DNA of 64,000 nucleotides, taken from Ferrovum sp. JA12 (GTDB lineage: Bacteria > Pseudomonadota > Gammaproteobacteria > Burkholderiales > Ferrovaceae). This document shows positions 8,233 to 16,628 of the stretch, piece by piece; position 1 is the stretch's first letter, and the number at the start of each line of letters is the position of its first letter. The DNA is taken from NCBI RefSeq assembly GCF_001431705.1, contig NZ_LJWX01000002.1, positions 186,001 through 250,000 of the forward strand, in the 5' to 3' direction. The notes under the pieces are model-generated. The model had not been told where the DNA came from. It made no database searches and was given only the letters and a program-made list of their open reading frames with translations. The position numbers were made by a program, and so were the translations under genes.

Positions 8233-8615
8233 GTCTGTTGTGAAGATTGATTAAGAGATAAGGATTCTTCGGTAAAGTGAGTTTTGAAAGGAAAGAAGGG
8301 TGGGTCATTAGTTATGAATTCTGGTAGAGGAGTGCCAGTTCTTTTTAGCGGTGGCAGTGGATGATCTATTCTTTTTAATATCGGTCGAATAGCAAGATAG
8401 GCATCGTACCGACTCAATCCGGATAAGCGAAGATACCAATGATATATCAGTGAACCACTTAATCCTTCATGAAGCATTTTGATGAGTGTCGCGCGATGGG
8501 TGGGATGAATATAATTTAATGTTACCCACAGATCTTGAGAAAAAGAATCCTTGGGTAAATCCAGAGGTATAGAAGACAGTGGTTGTGGGTTGCAGTGTTG
8601 ATTAGTTCTAGTCAT
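8229..8615 (-). CDS. Hypothetical protein downstream of trbI
   Basis: A 128-residue protein if it starts at the ATG at 8615 (MTRTNQHCNP), which overlaps the trbI stop by 8 nt. An in-frame ATG at 8651 would increase the overlap to 44 nt. The central part is helical (SQDLWVTLNYIHPTHRATLI, then a segment with GLSRYDAYLAIRPILKRI) and could form a helix-turn-helix. There is no signal peptide or membrane span. I do not recognise it. It overlaps the ParA-like gene by 4 nt, so it is translated from the same message. Confidence 0.55.
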   Translation of the reverse strand: MTRTNQHCNPQPLSSIPLDLPKDSFSQDLWVTLNYIHPTHRATLIKMLHEGLSGSLIYHWYLRLSGLSRYDAYLAIRPILKRIDHPLPPLKRTGTPLPEFITNDPPFFPFKTHFTEESLSLNQSSQQT

Positions 8616-9807
8616 GATTGTAGGGGGGTAAAATAAGGGTTTGATTAACAAGGATGGTCAATTCTGTGCCAGCACGAATCTCTAAAGTGGGGGCAATACT
8701 GAGGTTTTTTTGTAACAATTGACTGCCTACCATATTGAGTTCATTGGCCGCACTGCCCGCAGCCAATTGGCCGGTGTTAGGAGAGGTCAGCAATGAGCTG
8801 TTTTGTGGTTGTGAGAGTTGGGCACCGACGCCCAACACTGAGATCAGCAAAGCACTACTTATTATTCGTCCTGTATGATTATCAGTGAGATCTGTTAATC
8901 CAGATTGTCCTTGTTCGTCTGATCCTTCTAGTCCCTTGAGGTTAAAAGTAGAGCCATCGGGAAAAAGTAAACTATTCCACACTATAAATACTCTTCTTTG
9001 TCCAAAGGCAAGATGATTATCATAGCGACCAATAAGCTTGGTTCCCTGAGGAATAAGAAGATCATTGGGGTGAAGGGAATCAAAGATGTTTTCACTAATT
9101 TGTGCGGTGATGAGGCCTGGCAGATCCGAGTTAATTGCAGTGATTAAAGTGGCATTCAAAATACTTCCGGCTGACAGTTCATGCTTCCCTAAAGGTGGAA
9201 TAAGGCGACTTGAGGAGAATGTTCCATCGCCAACTTGCGAACTATGTTGAAGAAATTGCTCTTCCTCTGACAGAGGTTTGTTGGGAGAAGCGTTTCTTGG
9301 TGTGCCATAGGTGGGGTTAACCGGCAAGGCTGTTATTGATGGATGATCGGTGACAGTGGTCGTTATAGGGGCTGTCAGAGCCTTTTCAAAACTTGTTATA
9401 TGGTTTTCCAGACGTTGATCATTATGATGATTTAGCCAGCTTTGATGTTCTGTCGCCTTCTCAGCCATAGATGAATTGGGTTGCTGGATTGCGGTGTCTG
9501 CGGAATGACTATTTAGAGTATGATCAGATAAGGATGTGAAATCACTCACCACGGGTGGCGGTTGGGGCGGAGGTGCTGTCCCTATTAATGACGGATTGGT
9601 GAGGTTGATATCATCAGAAGTAATGGAATGTGTATGACCGGCGCTCACAATACCAAAGACCACAAGAGTGATTAAAATACTGATGATCGTTACGATAATC
9701 CATTTTGTACGAGGTAATAATCGCTTCCCCGTGTCTTTAGCAATGGGGATGACTCTGTCCAATTTGTCCTGGGGACCATTAATTAGTCGATTGAGCCAAT
9801 TTATCAT
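8608..9807 (-). CDS. trbI: TrbI/VirB10-like T4SS core-complex protein
   Basis: A 399-residue protein with a cytoplasmic N-terminus, one inner-membrane span (about 36-55), a proline-rich stretch (APPPQPPP near 79) and a C-terminal beta-rich TrbI domain. Typical TrbI motifs are present: AGSILNATLITAINSDLPG, LLIPQGTKLIGRYDN, RVFIVWNSLLFPDG and the terminal LEIRAGTELTILVNQ. In P-type T4SS, TrbI/VirB10 spans the envelope and couples energy from the inner membrane to the outer-membrane pore. It follows trbG by 9 nt. TrbH, which lies between trbG and trbI in classical systems, is absent. Confidence 0.92.
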   Translation of the reverse strand: MINWLNRLINGPQDKLDRVIPIAKDTGKRLLPRTKWIIVTIISILITLVVFGIVSAGHTHSITSDDINLTNPSLIGTAPPPQPPPVVSDFTSLSDHTLNSHSADTAIQQPNSSMAEKATEHQSWLNHHNDQRLENHITSFEKALTAPITTTVTDHPSITALPVNPTYGTPRNASPNKPLSEEEQFLQHSSQVGDGTFSSSRLIPPLGKHELSAGSILNATLITAINSDLPGLITAQISENIFDSLHPNDLLIPQGTKLIGRYDNHLAFGQRRVFIVWNSLLFPDGSTFNLKGLEGSDEQGQSGLTDLTDNHTGRIISSALLISVLGVGAQLSQPQNSSLLTSPNTGQLAAGSAANELNMVGSQLLQKNLSIAPTLEIRAGTELTILVNQTLILPPYNHD

Positions 9808-9816
9808 GATTGATCT

Positions 9817-10701
9817 CTAGTTTAACCAGCTTTCAAATAGGGGTCGCTTCCCTGCATGGATGGTAATAGTCTTCTGATTGTTGCCAGAACCGATGATGAG
9901 GTGTGCTTCCTTGAAGAGATGATTGACCACATAATAGTGATGGTTTAATTCATAATTGGTAAGAATTTCCTGACCATTTTCTACTATAAACAATACTGGA
10001 GCTTTGCCTTCAATCCAGGCTGTGGGTAATTGAATAAACACTTTACCCAGTGACGAAAATACTCTCTCAGGTAGTGTTTCAGATCCCTCACACCAATAAT
10101 CAAAATTAATATCTTGGGGATTAACGGAAGGGAGAGTGGCAATATTATCTTTTTGTTGTTCAGTAATTTTTTCTTGTTGATCTAAGACATGCTTAATAAT
10201 TTCTTCGGGATCATAGAATCCCACCATAGGAATATAATGGTTAGCTGTGGATTGCAAATTCAAATAATAAATTCTGCCGCGATTGGTGGTAATGACTAAG
10301 TTAGTGGTTAACTTGTCCTCAGTGGGCTTAATTAACACTACTGCGCGCGTTCCTGCTTCGCCTGTTTGGACTATCCAACGAACAGTATCCCCGAGGGATA
10401 GGTTATTAATCTTTTCATGGTCCATTAAATGGATGACGCATAGATGATGAAGAGGGGCACAGTCAATTGTCGGATGAGAGTGAGCATAGGGATAGAGAAT
10501 CTCACCGGAGTCGGTGGTTAAGCTGGTGGCATTTCCCGTGTGTTGATAATTTAAAGAGGCACTCTCCTCCATGGTGCGAGGGTTATTTTTATTTACTTGA
10601 GCCTGGTTTGTTATAGGGTTTTCAGCATAACTCTGGCCAGGCAAGGCCGCGCTCACTAATCCCACAGTGATGAAACAAAGAAATGGTAATGTTTTTTTCA
10701 T
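9817..10701 (-). CDS. trbG: TrbG/VirB9-like T4SS core-complex protein
   Basis: A 294-residue protein with a signal peptide (MKKTLPFLCFITVGLVSAAL, cleaved near QSYA-EN). An N-terminal VirB9 domain is followed by the C-terminal beta sandwich that meets VirB7/VirB10 at the outer membrane. Recognisable pieces are LGDTVRWIVQTGEAG, LVITTNRGRIYYLNL, FDYWCEGSETLPERVFSSLG, KVFIQLP and VVNHLFKEAHLIIGSG. It sits 10 nt downstream of trbF and 9 nt upstream of trbI. This trbF-G-I run is the third block of the split trb cluster. Confidence 0.92.
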   Translation of the reverse strand: MKKTLPFLCFITVGLVSAALPGQSYAENPITNQAQVNKNNPRTMEESASLNYQHTGNATSLTTDSGEILYPYAHSHPTIDCAPLHHLCVIHLMDHEKINNLSLGDTVRWIVQTGEAGTRAVVLIKPTEDKLTTNLVITTNRGRIYYLNLQSTANHYIPMVGFYDPEEIIKHVLDQQEKITEQQKDNIATLPSVNPQDINFDYWCEGSETLPERVFSSLGKVFIQLPTAWIEGKAPVLFIVENGQEILTNYELNHHYYVVNHLFKEAHLIIGSGNNQKTITIHAGKRPLFESWLN

Positions 10702-10711
10702 TTAAATCTCC

Positions 10712-11365
10712 CTAATTACTCAATACTTCAGTCCAACTGAACTGGTTAATAAAGATTCCCAATGGGTTGTAGAGCATAACTTTTGGTTTATTAGTGAGTT
10801 CTTGAGATTGGCCAGTGATAATATGGGCCTTCCAATGACTCTCTTTAATTAACTGGAAATGATGGTAGTATTTTTCACTCCAGGTGACTTGCCAGGTGTT
10901 TTTACTAATGGGGAGTACACTCATAATGCTAGGATTAATCGTGAGACCGTCTTGATTAAATGGACTATGGGCTTTATACCATTCATCGAGCTGCTCCACT
11001 GCATTGGGGCCAATTTGTGCGTACACTCGCTCTAAAATAGCTTTTTGCGCGACGGGCTCGGGTAATACACTGCGTGCTTGCCAAATCCAATTGGCGACCA
11101 TGGCTTCGGTAATTCTGTTATCAATGCTGTGTGCTGTAACGGGAGAAGCGTAACCGATGGGGGCACCTAATTTGTCTAAGGCAATAACATAGGGTTTAAT
11201 TTGACTTTGACTGGCAAGCCAGAGAACGCCAAGTATACTTAACATACTTAAAGACACTGCAAAAAAAGCCAACCGTCGCCATTGGCTAGCATGGTGAATT
11301 GCATCACCATAGCGTTCATCCCATTCACGGCGGGCGTTTAAATATGGAATGGGGGAAGATGCCAT
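10712..11365 (-). CDS. trbF: TrbF/VirB8-like T4SS inner-membrane protein
   Basis: A 217-residue protein. The opening PYLNARREWDERYGDAI is characteristic of TrbF. One membrane span (about 31-51) is followed by a periplasmic NTF2-like domain ending in NPLGIFINQFSW, another TrbF hallmark. VirB8/TrbF nucleates assembly of the secretion channel. AAGGTC lies 8 nt upstream of the ATG. The gene starts a block trbF-trbG-trbI that must now be transcribed either from a promoter in the AT-rich 96-bp gap behind the ABC exporter or by read-through from it. Confidence 0.92.
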   Translation of the reverse strand: MASSPIPYLNARREWDERYGDAIHHASQWRRLAFFAVSLSMLSILGVLWLASQSQIKPYVIALDKLGAPIGYASPVTAHSIDNRITEAMVANWIWQARSVLPEPVAQKAILERVYAQIGPNAVEQLDEWYKAHSPFNQDGLTINPSIMSVLPISKNTWQVTWSEKYYHHFQLIKESHWKAHIITGQSQELTNKPKVMLYNPLGIFINQFSWTEVLSN

Positions 11366-11461
11366 GATGATTGACCTTATACTGAGAGATAGGTCTAATC
11401 GCGTACTAAGGAAAATAAATCAATAAAATATTATTTTAAAAAAAGACTAACCATGTTGACT

Positions 11462-12568
11462 TTAGATGCGATATCTAAAGAGCCAAGTGGCACAACTCAT
11501 ACTACCCATTGCGATGAGTGCAAGAGGCCAAAATTGTGGCCATAAGTCCACCACAGAGTCTCCTTGTAAAAATACCCCCCGTACAATCACTAAAAAATAA
11601 CGCATTGGATTAATGAGTGTAATCTTCTGAACTAAAGTGGGCATGTTTGCAATAGGAGTAGCAAAACCTGAGAGAATAATGGCGGGCACAAGAAACAAAA
11701 AGACACCTAATAAACCCTGTTGCTGAGTTAATGACATGGATGAAATCATTAAACCCACGCCAATGGCTGCCAGAAGAAAAAGGACTAGTCCAATCATGAG
11801 TGCAGTAATACTGCCCATAAAAGGGACTTTAAACCAAGTAGTAGCTAACAGGACAACTAATATTCCCTCAAGGCTGCCGATAATTAATCCAGGTATCGCT
11901 TTACCTATCAGTATTTCAATGGGTCTGAAGGGAGTGACTAATAACTGATCAAAGGTTCCCTGTTCACGTTCACGGGCCACGGATAGTCCTGTCACAAGTA
12001 GCGTAATAACGAGGGTGAGTAAGCTGACAATACCCGGCACAATAAACCAACGTGATAGTAGGTTGGGATTAAACCAAGATCTGATAATGATTTCACTAGG
12101 AGCCTTATCCCAGTGGTAGGTTTTAGCCCAAGATTGATTAAACTCAAGAATTATAGTGTTAACGTAATTGAGGGCCAGTGTGGCAGTGTTGGAATTTCTG
12201 CCATCAATAATAATTTGTACTTGGGCTGTATGATGACTTAACAGTGTTTTGGTGAAATTATTCGGAATATGAACCACTAAAAGAACCTCTTGTTGGTTGA
12301 TTAGCCTCGCCACATCACTTTCTTGGGTAATGGTTTTAGTTAAATTAAAACTGGAGGCGCCAACAAAACGATTAAAGAGTTGTCTTGAAGCCAAACCGGA
12401 GTCCTCATTGAAGAGGGCAAAGGGGACATGATTTAAATCAAAGGTAGAGGCGTAGCCGAACACCAGTAACTGAATTAATGGCGGGCCAATTAACACAAAA
12501 CGGCTTTTTTTGTCGCGCAGCAGTGCTAGAAACTCTTTTATAATTAATGCCCATATTCGCGCTAACAT
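11462..12568 (-). CDS. ybhR: ABC-2 exporter permease (YbhR-like)
   Basis: A 368-residue permease, the same length as E. coli YbhR. It has an N-terminal membrane span, a large periplasmic domain (about 45-170) and five C-terminal spans with the ABC-2 signature VAREREQGTFDQLLVTPFRP near residue 200. It is the last gene of a ybhG-F-S-R-like operon and overlaps the other permease by a single base. The pair would form the membrane channel of an efflux pump. In E. coli the YbhFSR pump is linked to drug and cation export; the substrate here is unknown. Confidence 0.85.
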   Translation of the reverse strand: MLARIWALIIKEFLALLRDKKSRFVLIGPPLIQLLVFGYASTFDLNHVPFALFNEDSGLASRQLFNRFVGASSFNLTKTITQESDVARLINQQEVLLVVHIPNNFTKTLLSHHTAQVQIIIDGRNSNTATLALNYVNTIILEFNQSWAKTYHWDKAPSEIIIRSWFNPNLLSRWFIVPGIVSLLTLVITLLVTGLSVAREREQGTFDQLLVTPFRPIEILIGKAIPGLIIGSLEGILVVLLATTWFKVPFMGSITALMIGLVLFLLAAIGVGLMISSMSLTQQQGLLGVFLFLVPAIILSGFATPIANMPTLVQKITLINPMRYFLVIVRGVFLQGDSVVDLWPQFWPLALIAMGSMSCATWLFRYRI

Positions 12569-13683
12569 TAATCTAACCTCTTGTACGAACGTTTCCAGGT
12601 GATTCCTAAAAAAAACATAGCCATTAACAAAAGAGCCAATCCGTTAGTGATCAATATAGGCCATACGTTGCCTGATAAAAAGAGTGTTTGCAGTATCGCC
12701 ACATAATAGCGGGCAGCCACGATATGGGTAATGGCTTGGATTACAGGAGGCATTGAATGAATATCAAAAATAAATCCTGATAAAATAAAAGCAGGTAAGA
12801 AGGTTACGATGATGGCAATTTGCCCCGCCACAAACTGGTTTTTGGCTATACTTGAAATGAAGAGACCCATACCAAGTGCGACCAATAAGAATAAAGCAGA
12901 GAACAACAGAAGAAGGGCAAGACTGCCCACTAAAGGAACGCTAAATAGCCACACGGCTAAAGCAACCGACAATAACATTCCCCCCATACCCATAATGAAA
13001 TAGGGGATTAACTTCCCCAGCAACATCTCGCTCATGGTGACCGGACTGGCCATTAACGCTTCCATAGTGCCGCGTTCCCACTCTCGAGCCACGACGAGCG
13101 CTGTCAATAATGCTCCTATTAAAGTCATGATGACGGCAATTAATCCGGGGACTAAGTAGTCTCTACTTCTAAGAGAGGCATTAAACCAAATACGTGATTC
13201 TACGCTCACCGGAACAGTTAGTAACTGAGCATGACGTTGAGCATAATGGGTTAGCCAGGTTTGCCAAACACCCGCCAGATATCCTGAGATCAGATGAGCA
13301 TTGTTTGCATCGGTTCCATTGATCAGTATAGAAACAGGTGCCACTCCGCCATTTAATAATAAACGGCTAAAATCATGACGTAACCACAATATGCCATGCA
13401 CACGATGATCGATAATAGCTTGTTGTGCATCGTTTATATTGTTAAATGTCAGTGGTGTAAAATATAAAGATTGGTTAAGCCCCGCTATAAAATCGCTGGT
13501 TTCATGGTTGTTTTGTTCAACCACAACAGCAATGGGAATGTGATGCGCATCCAAAGAGACTCCATAACCAAAAATAAAGAGTAATACAATGGGTAAAATA
13601 AAGGCAATGGCAATGGCTGAGGGATCACGAACAATCTGAATAAATTCTTTATGGATCAGTGCCTGTAAACGTTGCCGATTCAT
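12568..13683 (-). CDS. ybhS: ABC-2 exporter permease (YbhS-like)
   Basis: A 371-residue ABC-2 permease paralogous to its downstream neighbour. It has an N-terminal span (IAIAFILPIVLLFIFGYG), a periplasmic domain, and five C-terminal spans preceded by VAREWERGTMEALMASPVTM. Gene order and length fit YbhS of the YbhGFSR system. It overlaps the ATP-binding gene upstream by 4 nt (ATGA) and the YbhR-like gene by 1 nt, so all are co-translated. Two different permeases are expected to pair as a heterodimer. Confidence 0.85.
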   Translation of the reverse strand: MNRQRLQALIHKEFIQIVRDPSAIAIAFILPIVLLFIFGYGVSLDAHHIPIAVVVEQNNHETSDFIAGLNQSLYFTPLTFNNINDAQQAIIDHRVHGILWLRHDFSRLLLNGGVAPVSILINGTDANNAHLISGYLAGVWQTWLTHYAQRHAQLLTVPVSVESRIWFNASLRSRDYLVPGLIAVIMTLIGALLTALVVAREWERGTMEALMASPVTMSEMLLGKLIPYFIMGMGGMLLSVALAVWLFSVPLVGSLALLLLFSALFLLVALGMGLFISSIAKNQFVAGQIAIIVTFLPAFILSGFIFDIHSMPPVIQAITHIVAARYYVAILQTLFLSGNVWPILITNGLALLLMAMFFLGITWKRSYKRLD

Positions 13684-15422
13684 GATGATCTCCGAATCTG
13701 TTTTTCATTGTCCTCAATGAGAGTGATAAAAGCCTCTTCCATGCTGGGATGAAGGCTTTGTGGGGTAACAGCCAACTGACGAACCTCAGAGGGGGATCCT
13801 TGGGCTAAGATTTCACCTAATGACATTAACACCAAATGATCGCAATATTCGGCCTCATCCATATAGTGAGTAGTGATAAGAATCGTTACTCCCTGTGAGG
13901 CCAACAAATTGATATGCTGCCAGAATTCGCGACGTGCTAAAGGGTCAACCCCCGATGTGGGCTCGTCTAAAAAAAGAATGGATGGTTGATGCAGTAGCGC
14001 ACAGGACAAAGCCAAGCGCTGTTTGATGCCTAACGGTAAATTATCTGTATTCACTTGACGATAGTCTTGCAGTTGAAACTCTTCTATAGCCCAAGCAATT
14101 CGTGTTTGTTTACATTGACCTGTTAGGCCATAGGCGGCAGCAAAAAAATTCAGGTTTTGATCGCAACTTAAGTTGCCATATAAAGAAAACTTTTGTGAAA
14201 CATAGCCCAATCTTGCTCTTGCCTTGGTAGAAGCGTGACGCATATCGATTCCATCAATCAGTAACTTTCCCGTAGTGGCTGGCAACAGGCCACAGAGCAT
14301 TCTAAAGGTGGTGGTTTTGCCGGCTCCGTTGGCGCCCAGCAAACCAAACACTTCCCCTTTTTTTACCGTAAAAGTAACATTTTTAACTGCTTCAAACTGA
14401 TTAAATCGTTTACTCAAATGCTCCACAATAATAATCGGTTTGCCCAGCTCAGATTGACCTCCTTCACTAACCAATTCAGTAGAAGAGCTGTGAAGGGTGG
14501 GGGCTTGATGAGGGGAGCTCAATAAATCAATAAATGCGTCCTCGAAACGAGGGGGGATGTCTTGCCAACGTTCCGTGTCTTTAAATTGGATGGCTATTGA
14601 GGGCTGACATAAAACACGTACCCCTTCAGTGACAATGCGCACATCTTGAATACCAGGACGTGAACGAATTGTTGCTTGAAGTTGTCGTAAAGAGAAATGA
14701 GGCGAAGAATCATTGACTAAAAAAGTTCTACCCTGAAGTTTTTTCATTAGATAGTGGGGAGAGTTTTTTTCTAATAATTGACCAGCATTAAGCAAAATTA
14801 CTTCATCACATTGTTCTGCTTCATCAAAATAAGCGGTACTCATTAGAATAGTTACCTGTTGCTTTTTGAGCTCTTGAATAATATTCCACAATTCTCGTCT
14901 GGCAATAGGATCTACCCCTACGGTGGGTTCATCCAACAATAATAGAGCAGGGGTACGAAGCAGGGTGCAAGCCAACCCTAATTTTTGTTTCATCCCTCCC
15001 GACAGTGCCCCAGCCCGCCTCTGGCTAAAAGGACCTAATGCGGTCAGTTTAAGTAACTCTTTTTGACGACTAAGACTTTCTTCTTTTGTGAGTCCGTGTA
15101 AATCAGCATAGAGCGTGAGATTTTCTTGAACAGTTAACTCTTCATATAAGCCAAATCGTTGAGGCATATACCCTGTAGCTGGTGAGTTGATGTCTTGATT
15201 AGGCTTTTTATTATGGCCAAATAGGCGAACCTCCCCTTGGTCAGGAAGGAGAAGTTGGGCGGCAATTCGGATTAAAGTGCTTTTTCCAGATCCGTCCGGG
15301 CCAAGAAGCCCTGTTACTTTTCCTGCTGAAATACTCAAACTGAGTTGATGGAGTGCGGGGATTCTATCTTTGCCTCTCGGAAAGGTTTTACTGACTCGAT
15401 CAAAGAGGAGGGGGGAATTCAT
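13680..15422 (-). CDS. ybhF: Duplicated ABC exporter ATPase (YbhF-like)
   Basis: A 580-residue fusion of two ABC ATP-binding domains. The first has Walker A GPDGSGKST (41-49), signature LSGGMKQKL and Walker B LLLLDEPTVGVDP. The second has Walker A GANGAGKTTT (near residue 361), a degenerate signature LPLGIKQRL and Walker B ILFLDEPTSGVDP. The GPDG variant in the first and LPLG in the second are typical of YbhF. It energises the YbhS/YbhR permeases. Only 2 nt separate it from the adaptor gene upstream. Confidence 0.9.
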   Translation of the reverse strand: MNSPLLFDRVSKTFPRGKDRIPALHQLSLSISAGKVTGLLGPDGSGKSTLIRIAAQLLLPDQGEVRLFGHNKKPNQDINSPATGYMPQRFGLYEELTVQENLTLYADLHGLTKEESLSRQKELLKLTALGPFSQRRAGALSGGMKQKLGLACTLLRTPALLLLDEPTVGVDPIARRELWNIIQELKKQQVTILMSTAYFDEAEQCDEVILLNAGQLLEKNSPHYLMKKLQGRTFLVNDSSPHFSLRQLQATIRSRPGIQDVRIVTEGVRVLCQPSIAIQFKDTERWQDIPPRFEDAFIDLLSSPHQAPTLHSSSTELVSEGGQSELGKPIIIVEHLSKRFNQFEAVKNVTFTVKKGEVFGLLGANGAGKTTTFRMLCGLLPATTGKLLIDGIDMRHASTKARARLGYVSQKFSLYGNLSCDQNLNFFAAAYGLTGQCKQTRIAWAIEEFQLQDYRQVNTDNLPLGIKQRLALSCALLHQPSILFLDEPTSGVDPLARREFWQHINLLASQGVTILITTHYMDEAEYCDHLVLMSLGEILAQGSPSEVRQLAVTPQSLHPSMEEAFITLIEDNEKQIRRSS

Positions 15423-15424
15423 CT

Positions 15425-16459
15425 TTATTTGCTACAAGGGTCATTACCCAAGTGAGAGTTTAATTTATCGGTGAGGTTAATATGAAGAGTGATTGGCATA
15501 CCCAAGCGTAAACGATGATTGGTATTACAGGCAAATATTCTCACCTGATAAACCAACTGTGTACGGAGTTCTGGTGTTTCAACATTTTTAGGGGTGAACT
15601 CCGCCGTGGGAGAAATATAGCCAATCCAACCTGCGAAAGGCTGGTTGGGATAGGAGTCGCTATTAATTTCGGCTGGCATACCTGGATGGATTAAGCCAAG
15701 GGATGTTTCAGGGATATAGGCGCGTACCCAAATAGGATTATCTAAGGCGAGTGTCAAAACGGCTGCCTGTGGTGTGACCATGTCACCGGGTTCAAGGATG
15801 CGATTTTCAATCACCCCACTCTCCGGGGCATATAAATTCGCATCTAAAAGCTCCTGTTGAGAAAGCGCTAGGGCAGATTGATAAGATTTTAGTTGCTGCT
15901 CAGCCGCTTTAATATCTTCTTTACGGGGTCCCTCAAGGGCGAGTTTAAGTGTTTGTTGTGCATGATTAAGATTGGCTTTTGCGGTAATGAATGCGGCCAA
16001 AGCGTTGTCTACATTTTGTTTAGGAACATATTGTTTTTTAACCAGTTCTAATTGACGCTCATAGGTGATTTGAGTATTAATTAAATTAGCCTTGGCTGAG
16101 GAGACTTCAGAGCGGGCTTGTTCTATTTCCTCGGGGCGAGAACCATTGCGTAATCGATTAAGTAATTGTTGTTGGGCAGCCAATAATGCTTGTTGTTGTT
16201 TAATAAGTTCTTGAAATCGTACCGGATCTAACTGAGCTAGCAACTGGCCTTTTTTAACATTATCGCCTTCTTGTACTAAGATGGTTACGATGCGCCCTGT
16301 GTCATAGAATGCTGCCTCGACTTGTCGAATATCTACATTGCCATAAAGGGTAATTTGATTGTGTTGATGTGACGATTGTTGCAACCAGTATAAGATGCCT
16401 AACGCTATGCATAACAACAGAGTTAAGATCACAAAGATCTTTTTAGGAACTTGAAGCAT
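15425..16459 (-). CDS. ybhG: HlyD-family periplasmic adaptor (YbhG-like)
   Basis: A 344-residue membrane-fusion protein. One N-terminal span (FVILTLLLCIALGILYWL) anchors it. A barrel/lipoyl segment (ILVQEGDNVKKGQLLAQLDP) is followed by a long coiled-coil hairpin (about 85-205), the second lipoyl half (ANLYAPESGVIENRILEPGD) and a beta-barrel domain. It would link the ABC exporter to an outer-membrane channel of TolC type; a TolC-family gene lies far off at 61899. It is the first gene of the exporter operon, with a 168-bp gap upstream holding an 18-bp palindrome. Confidence 0.9.
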   Translation of the reverse strand: MLQVPKKIFVILTLLLCIALGILYWLQQSSHQHNQITLYGNVDIRQVEAAFYDTGRIVTILVQEGDNVKKGQLLAQLDPVRFQELIKQQQALLAAQQQLLNRLRNGSRPEEIEQARSEVSSAKANLINTQITYERQLELVKKQYVPKQNVDNALAAFITAKANLNHAQQTLKLALEGPRKEDIKAAEQQLKSYQSALALSQQELLDANLYAPESGVIENRILEPGDMVTPQAAVLTLALDNPIWVRAYIPETSLGLIHPGMPAEINSDSYPNQPFAGWIGYISPTAEFTPKNVETPELRTQLVYQVRIFACNTNHRLRLGMPITLHINLTDKLNSHLGNDPCSK

Positions 16460-16610
16460 AATATTCCTTGGTTTTGATGATTGATACCGATAAATTGATT
16501 TTATATGGATTTTTGAGATTTAACTTAAAAAAATAGGTAAACTCTTCTTAGTTATTATCTCCCAACAATCAAAACAGGCTGCCGACTATTTAAGCTTAAC
16601 GATGAGATCG

Positions 16611-16628
16611 GTTTCTGACGTCAGAAAC
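16611..16628. promoter_or_regulatory. Perfect 18-bp palindrome at the end of trbL
   Basis: GTTTCTGACGTCAGAAAC is a perfect palindrome that touches the last base of the trbL stop codon (16628-16630). It lies about 150 bp upstream of ybhG on the same strand, so it may be an operator for the exporter operon or a 3' hairpin for trbL. There is no T run after it. Its half TTTCTGACGT recurs at 18001-18010, directly in front of trbL. Confidence 0.5.
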
